Below the pieces are notes generated by a model. The model was not told where the DNA came from. It did not search any database and saw nothing but the letters and a program-made list of their open reading frames with translations. The position numbers and the translations under genes are program-made. Shown in pieces: positions 60,100-64,000 of a DNA stretch of 64,000 nt (the first letter of the stretch is position 1; each line of letters begins with the position of its first letter). The stretch comes from Holophagae bacterium (GTDB taxonomy: Bacteria > Acidobacteriota > Holophagae > Acanthopleuribacterales > Acanthopleuribacteraceae): assembly GCA_030429565.1 (NCBI GenBank), contig JAUIFE010000004.1, positions 284,848-348,847 of the forward strand, read 5' to 3'.

Positions 60100-62115
60100 A
60101 TGACAAAACTGGTTCAGGTGGTTTCCGGCCCGCTCGAGGGCATTTCATGTGTCATTGGCGAAGGGGAACCGCTATCGTTGGGGCGCAGTAGCCACAACCA
60201 CATGGTTTTGGCCCATGATCCCTGGATTTCCAGCTCGCACGGTGTTTTGAAATTAATTAGCGACGAAGCCCATTATATGGACATGAATTCATCTAACGGC
60301 TCTTTTGTGGCGGGCAAGAAAATTTCATCCAATAAGTATGTGCCGGTTAGTGATTTTTTAGTGTTGGGCTCCACTGTTTTGCGCATCTCGAACGGTTCTA
60401 AGTGGATTCAAGGCAAGCCCCATCGCTTGGAGAGCGCTGATTTACGCCCATTGGCGCAGCACCCCTTAATTAAATTGGCCGCCGAACAGGCCTTGTTCCG
60501 CCAATCACCCATCATTGGCACCATTCACTTATTTTTGGCGTTGTTGGATAGTGAGCGCCCCGAGATTAACCGGTTTTTAAAATCACTGAACTTCGATATT
60601 GGCAAATTACGGCACCGCATTGAGAAGTTGCTTATTTTCGAAGGTAAAAATCGTTGGATTAACGACTTTTTGGTCTACCAATACAAAATTAATAAGAACA
60701 GCGATACGCTGGTCACGCCCATGGTGCAGGACTTAATGGAACGCATTATGCGCATGGGCGAGTCCGAATGGTTACCCCACTTAAAAGTCATTCTCAGCGA
60801 AAATTTTAACCTTTTGTTTCCTTTGTTGGGCATTAACGACGAGGAAGACGGGGCTGAAGACCCACTGGAGCTCACCGATAAGGTAACGCTCAATCCGTTC
60901 GATTCCGAGTTCAAAGAAATCATTTTGCCCGCGCGTTTTTGGCGCCATTTCGACGCCGGCTTGCAGAAATCACCGCTGGTGATCATCACCGGGCGGCGTG
61001 GCTCCGGCAAAACCACCATCCTCAAGCAATGTTTTCACGCGTTGGCCAAAGTCGATATTCCGTTGTTTAAAAGCGGCGACAAACGCATTTTTGATCCGCA
61101 ACTGTTTTCGTTGTTCAACACCATGGACGCCTTTGACGACTACTACGCGCAAATTGTTGAAGAGCTCAACAGCGACAAGATTATTGGGATCGATCACTTT
61201 GATCATCTGACCAAAATGATGGAAAGTCGCAACAAAAATATTGAAGCGCTTATTGAATTGATGATCGACCGTGACAATGTCACCGTCGTTGCGCTCGACA
61301 GCAAACTATTGCCCTCGCATCAGCATTGGTTCCAACAGGTGGGCCTGATTCATTTGGACGATTACTTGGGTAAGGTCAAACGCGACATTCTCAACAATTT
61401 AATCGATTTGTTCGAACGCGATACCAAGTATCGCCTCGACGACGCGGCGCGTAAGTTGTTGCGCCAAAAGCTCTTGCGCCGAACCAACTTTATGGCCGTT
61501 GAAGCCTTCTTCGACTTTTGCCGCATCCGCCTCGAGAGCTTGAGCTTCCTCTATTCGGAAGTGAATTTTGTCATGCCGAAAGGTCGCCCGACCATTTCCG
61601 CCGCCTTCTTCGGCACCATGCTCGAGGAGTGGGAAAACGCCCGGTTCGGTGCTGAGCTGAGCGTTACCCAATCCGTCGAGGTCGGGTCCACCGGCAAACA
61701 CCGCGCGATTACCGAACGATTTCCGTCTTATCGCAACGGTGAAGGTTCGCTGTGCTTGCGCTTGGAGCGCAGTATGCGCAATTTTTTGGAAAAGCACTTT
61801 GGTCAAGTTTTGGTCAACGCCACCTTCGACAGTATGAAAGAACTGGAAGGCGCTGACCGTGAACACGCCGTCAAAGAACGGCTGCGCCTACTGCTGGAAA
61901 GTATCGACGAAAGTTTTGTTTACTGGCATCGCGGCTACAGCAAAGACATGAGCCCCGATAACATTGCCGGTTCGGTGGCCATCGAAGACGATGCCGAGGT
62001 TTTGTGGTCGGAGTACAGTTATCGTTTTCAAATGATGGACGAGCACTTTTTATCCGAAAAGTTCTTCGACGAGTTTGGCCGCGTCTTTCTTCATCGCCTC
62101 AACGAGATTGTTTAG
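60100..62115 (+). CDS. FHA + Clp-N-like + AAA-type ATPase signalling protein
   Basis: 671 aa from ATG 60100. Residues 1-~98 form an FHA domain for phospho-Thr peptides (LGRSSHNHMVL, SSSHGVLKL, DMNSSNGSFV). Residues ~105-175 look like a Clp_N double-helix repeat (LAAEQALFRQSPIIGTIHLF). From ~275 there is a P-loop ATPase with Walker A GRRGSGKTT (Gly298 on), a Walker B-like IIGIDHFDHLT and a sensor-like VVALDSKLL, as in STAND/AAA proteins of the ExeA type. The C-terminal ~200 residues are helical without a known motif. A Ser/Thr kinase partner would be expected; none is in view. The 3' end overlaps the convergent nadR gene by 17 nt. Confidence 0.78.
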   Translation: MTKLVQVVSGPLEGISCVIGEGEPLSLGRSSHNHMVLAHDPWISSSHGVLKLISDEAHYMDMNSSNGSFVAGKKISSNKYVPVSDFLVLGSTVLRISNGSKWIQGKPHRLESADLRPLAQHPLIKLAAEQALFRQSPIIGTIHLFLALLDSERPEINRFLKSLNFDIGKLRHRIEKLLIFEGKNRWINDFLVYQYKINKNSDTLVTPMVQDLMERIMRMGESEWLPHLKVILSENFNLLFPLLGINDEEDGAEDPLELTDKVTLNPFDSEFKEIILPARFWRHFDAGLQKSPLVIITGRRGSGKTTILKQCFHALAKVDIPLFKSGDKRIFDPQLFSLFNTMDAFDDYYAQIVEELNSDKIIGIDHFDHLTKMMESRNKNIEALIELMIDRDNVTVVALDSKLLPSHQHWFQQVGLIHLDDYLGKVKRDILNNLIDLFERDTKYRLDDAARKLLRQKLLRRTNFMAVEAFFDFCRIRLESLSFLYSEVNFVMPKGRPTISAAFFGTMLEEWENARFGAELSVTQSVEVGSTGKHRAITERFPSYRNGEGSLCLRLERSMRNFLEKHFGQVLVNATFDSMKELEGADREHAVKERLRLLLESIDESFVYWHRGYSKDMSPDNIAGSVAIEDDAEVLWSEYSYRFQMMDEHFLSEKFFDEFGRVFLHRLNEIV

Positions 62116-63100
62116 CCGTCGCTGTTCCTAGCAGCGTTGCCACCGCGTTGATCGCCGTTTGCCGGCGTGCCGCCCAATCGCCGCGAATGACGACATAGGG
62201 TAAACCCTCGCGTTCCAGTAATGCTTGGCAGGCGGCGAAGAATTCGCGGCGCTGTTCCGGCAAGTAACGCACCTTGTCGGCAACCCAAGGCACGTCCACG
62301 TCAGTCAGCAAATACAGATCAGCCGATAGGTCGGCGGCCCACGCCGGAATGGCCGGGTCGCAAGCGCCAAATAAAGCCTTGCTCCAGAGTTCCGTCGCCC
62401 ATGGGTCGGTATCGCAGAAGAGCAGTCGGTGCGCTTGGGCGCATTTGCTTTCGGTTAAGGCCGCCTGCCCGCGTGCGATGGCGGGCATGTCCGTCACACG
62501 GCAGGTGCCGCCACGTGTTTCCAGATAAACACGGGCGTATTCCGGCACCCACGTCGTGTTGAAATGCTCGGCTAAATCGGCGCACAAAGTACTTTTACCG
62601 GTCGATTCCGGGCCGAAAACGCAGACCTTTTTTAAAAAATAGGGCTTGCAGACGTCGGTTAAATAATCCCAGTGGGCCGCCGGGTTTTGGCGGATGGCGG
62701 TGGCGGAAATCGGTGTCATGCTGCGCGCTGGATCGAAGGGTATGTAGGTCGCGTCCATTTCTTCGGCCAGGCGAAAACCGTACGCTTCCGAGGCAAAAAC
62801 CCAGTTAATCGGCTTGTCGACCAAGCCGCGCAAAGCCTCGCGCCACAATTTCCAGAATTGCGGATGATCGGCGGGCTGTTGCGGCATGTTTTGATGCAGG
62901 TGGCGTACCTCGGCATTGGGTGCCAGTTGCTGCATCCATTGAAAACGCAGGTGGCCGTCGATGGGTTCGTCCGGCATGCTGCCGACGACGATGATCAAGT
63001 GCTCGCAGAAGGCGGCGGCGAATTCGATGAGGGCTAGGTGACCGCGATGGGGTGGCATGAATTTGCCGAGGACTAGGCCGGTGCCTTGTTTGCGCTGCAT
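62099..63100 (-). CDS. nadR: NadR-type bifunctional NMN adenylyltransferase / ribosylnicotinamide kinase
   Basis: 333 aa from ATG 63100, with AGGAG 6 nt upstream; a longer frame exists but lacks a site. Residues ~1-150 are a nucleotidyltransferase with GKFMPPHRGHLALIEFA (the HxGH-type site) and SATAIRQNP. Residues ~155-330 are a P-loop kinase with GPESTGKSTLCADLAEHF. There is no N-terminal helix-turn-helix, so unlike enterobacterial NadR it is purely enzymatic. It makes NAD from nicotinamide riboside via NMN. The start lies 28 nt inside the 3' end of the SDR gene, so the two are co-transcribed. Confidence 0.9.
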   Translation of the reverse strand: MQRKQGTGLVLGKFMPPHRGHLALIEFAAAFCEHLIIVVGSMPDEPIDGHLRFQWMQQLAPNAEVRHLHQNMPQQPADHPQFWKLWREALRGLVDKPINWVFASEAYGFRLAEEMDATYIPFDPARSMTPISATAIRQNPAAHWDYLTDVCKPYFLKKVCVFGPESTGKSTLCADLAEHFNTTWVPEYARVYLETRGGTCRVTDMPAIARGQAALTESKCAQAHRLLFCDTDPWATELWSKALFGACDPAIPAWAADLSADLYLLTDVDVPWVADKVRYLPEQRREFFAACQALLEREGLPYVVIRGDWAARRQTAINAVATLLGTATAKQSR

Positions 63101-64000
63101 GAGGACTCCTGTCGTGCTTCGTTTGATGTGTGGGTGCTGATCAGCGGATCGAGCAAGGTGGGCGCGTCCCAAGCGTATTGCGCCAATTCTGGGTGGGCGG
63201 CAAAGGTGGCGTCGACACCGTAATCCAAGCCCGTGCTACAGAACAAGCGCGCACGGTGATTGGCGGTCGCCGTCGTCATTTCCCCAATCAGCGTGCGTTG
63301 CAGCGGGTTCAACGATGGTGCTTGTTCTAAATGTTCGGCGAAGGTACGTGCGTCAACGGCGGTACGGACGACACCGGCTTCGATTAAGTGCCGGCACAGG
63401 GTCGCGGCACTGACGGCGCAGGGATTGGCAAGGTGAATCGTCGCCAATCCTTTTCCGCGATGGTCGCGTTTCATCAAGGTCCGAAACAGCGCGGCGGCGG
63501 CGATGCTCGCGGTTAGGTCAAAGCTCATGTCCGGCGGATCGACGGGAACCACACCTAAGGTTCGCAGGCCGTTGCAAAGCTGGGTCACCAAGTGGTCTGG
63601 CGCATGGCAGTCGAGCAAACCGAGCCGAAGCAGCGCGCCATGCACCCCGCTTGCGCGAATCACCGCTTCACCGGCCCATTTGGTTGCGGCATAGGCGTTG
63701 CTGAAAACAGCGTCGTCGGCGATTGGGGTTTGGGCGGACACGCGGCCACGACAGTTAGGTAGGGCGGGGAACAGGGCCAAGGTACTCGCGTAAATCAAAC
63801 TGGCACCACGACGACGGCACCAGTTAGCCAGGTGACGGGAGCCGTCGACATGGTTGTGCCACTGCTGCTCAAAGGTAAAACCTTCCCCTGGCAACGCACC
63901 GAGATGCACAATCCCACCGCAGTTTTGTTCGAATCGCGCGAAATCGGCGCGCGCCATGCCCAAGTCCGGTTGCGTGTAATCACCGTGGAAAACGCGTACT
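63073..64000 (-). CDS. SDR-family protein resembling thioester-reductase domains (partial, 5' end outside window)
   Basis: At least 308 aa; the reading frame stays open to the window edge (VFHGDYTQPDLGM just inside it), so the true start is beyond 64000. The extended-SDR fold is evident: IVHLGALPG, YASTLALFP, the catalytic YxxxK in SNAYAATKWAGE, then LRLGLLD and a C-terminal substrate region. GDYTQPDLG and the order of motifs fit the thioester-reductase / Lys2 C-terminal domain group, which releases carrier-bound acyl chains as aldehydes, but a plain sugar epimerase cannot be ruled out. It may be the end of a larger multidomain protein. It overlaps nadR by 28 nt. Confidence 0.75.
   Translation of the reverse strand, partial: VRVFHGDYTQPDLGMARADFARFEQNCGGIVHLGALPGEGFTFEQQWHNHVDGSRHLANWCRRRGASLIYASTLALFPALPNCRGRVSAQTPIADDAVFSNAYAATKWAGEAVIRASGVHGALLRLGLLDCHAPDHLVTQLCNGLRTLGVVPVDPPDMSFDLTASIAAAALFRTLMKRDHRGKGLATIHLANPCAVSAATLCRHLIEAGVVRTAVDARTFAEHLEQAPSLNPLQRTLIGEMTTATANHRARLFCSTGLDYGVDATFAAHPELAQYAWDAPTLLDPLISTHTSNEARQESSCSANKAPA

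Overview
The window looks like a chromosomal piece of a large-genome, mid-50s % GC Gram-negative bacterium, most likely an Acidobacteriota of the Holophagae / Acanthopleuribacter kind. This is inferred from paired Oar-like TonB-dependent receptors with carboxypeptidase-regulatory N-termini, the wealth of TPR, FHA, roadblock and PATAN signalling proteins, a very large secreted GH13 enzyme and frequent TTG starts placed by strong GGAGG sites. No rRNA, tRNA, CRISPR array, intact insertion sequence or origin is seen.

Layout. 1-7.9 kb: two tandem 1003-aa Oar-like receptors (minus strand), a duplication with a period of about 4.21 kb whose upstream non-coding part is better conserved than the genes. 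7.9-11.6 kb: a lower-GC accessory patch with an orphan RHS tip carrying a metzincin-type protease domain, a possible immunity gene, an SRPBCC gene with a decayed copy, and other gene remnants. 11.7-18.5 kb: a 2257-aa secreted amylopullulanase with two complete GH13 catalytic domains. 18.7-24 kb: pncB, a MoeB-rhodanese protein, a NUDIX hydrolase and an unknown HExxH protein. 24-30 kb: a double-hotdog thioesterase and an ABC-2 exporter pair followed by a TPR-methyltransferase. 30-37.2 kb: a TPR protein and then a compact seven-gene signalling cluster: soluble histidine kinase, roadblock/LC7, oxygen-binding di-iron (ODP-like) protein, REC-PATAN-TPR regulator, ParA-like ATPase, second roadblock protein and globin.

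37.2-43.5 kb: a lone NRPS with a predicted Tyr-type adenylation domain and two condensation-superfamily domains whose catalytic motifs are degenerate, then a TlpA-like thioredoxin gene that seems to be decaying (frameshifted signal peptide, Cys-to-Arg at the active site). 43.6-46.5 kb: a divergent EamA transporter / MocR regulator pair. 46.6-54.3 kb: a small secreted protein plus a giant NtrY-like kinase, facing an Hpt-REC-REC-GGDEF protein, then a TerB-like protein. 54.5-57.5 kb: an OprC-like (copper-type) TonB receptor behind a Cys-rich small secreted protein. 57.8-64 kb: ribonuclease Z, an unknown protein, an FHA/Clp-N/AAA ATPase, NadR, and an SDR/thioester-reductase gene cut by the window edge.

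The most unusual item is the 32.0-37.2 kb cluster. It combines two potential gas-binding proteins (di-iron ODP and globin) with MglB/LC7-type, ParA-type and two-component modules, and I read it as a possible oxygen- or NO-responsive spatial signalling system. Functions are read from motifs alone; no database search was possible.
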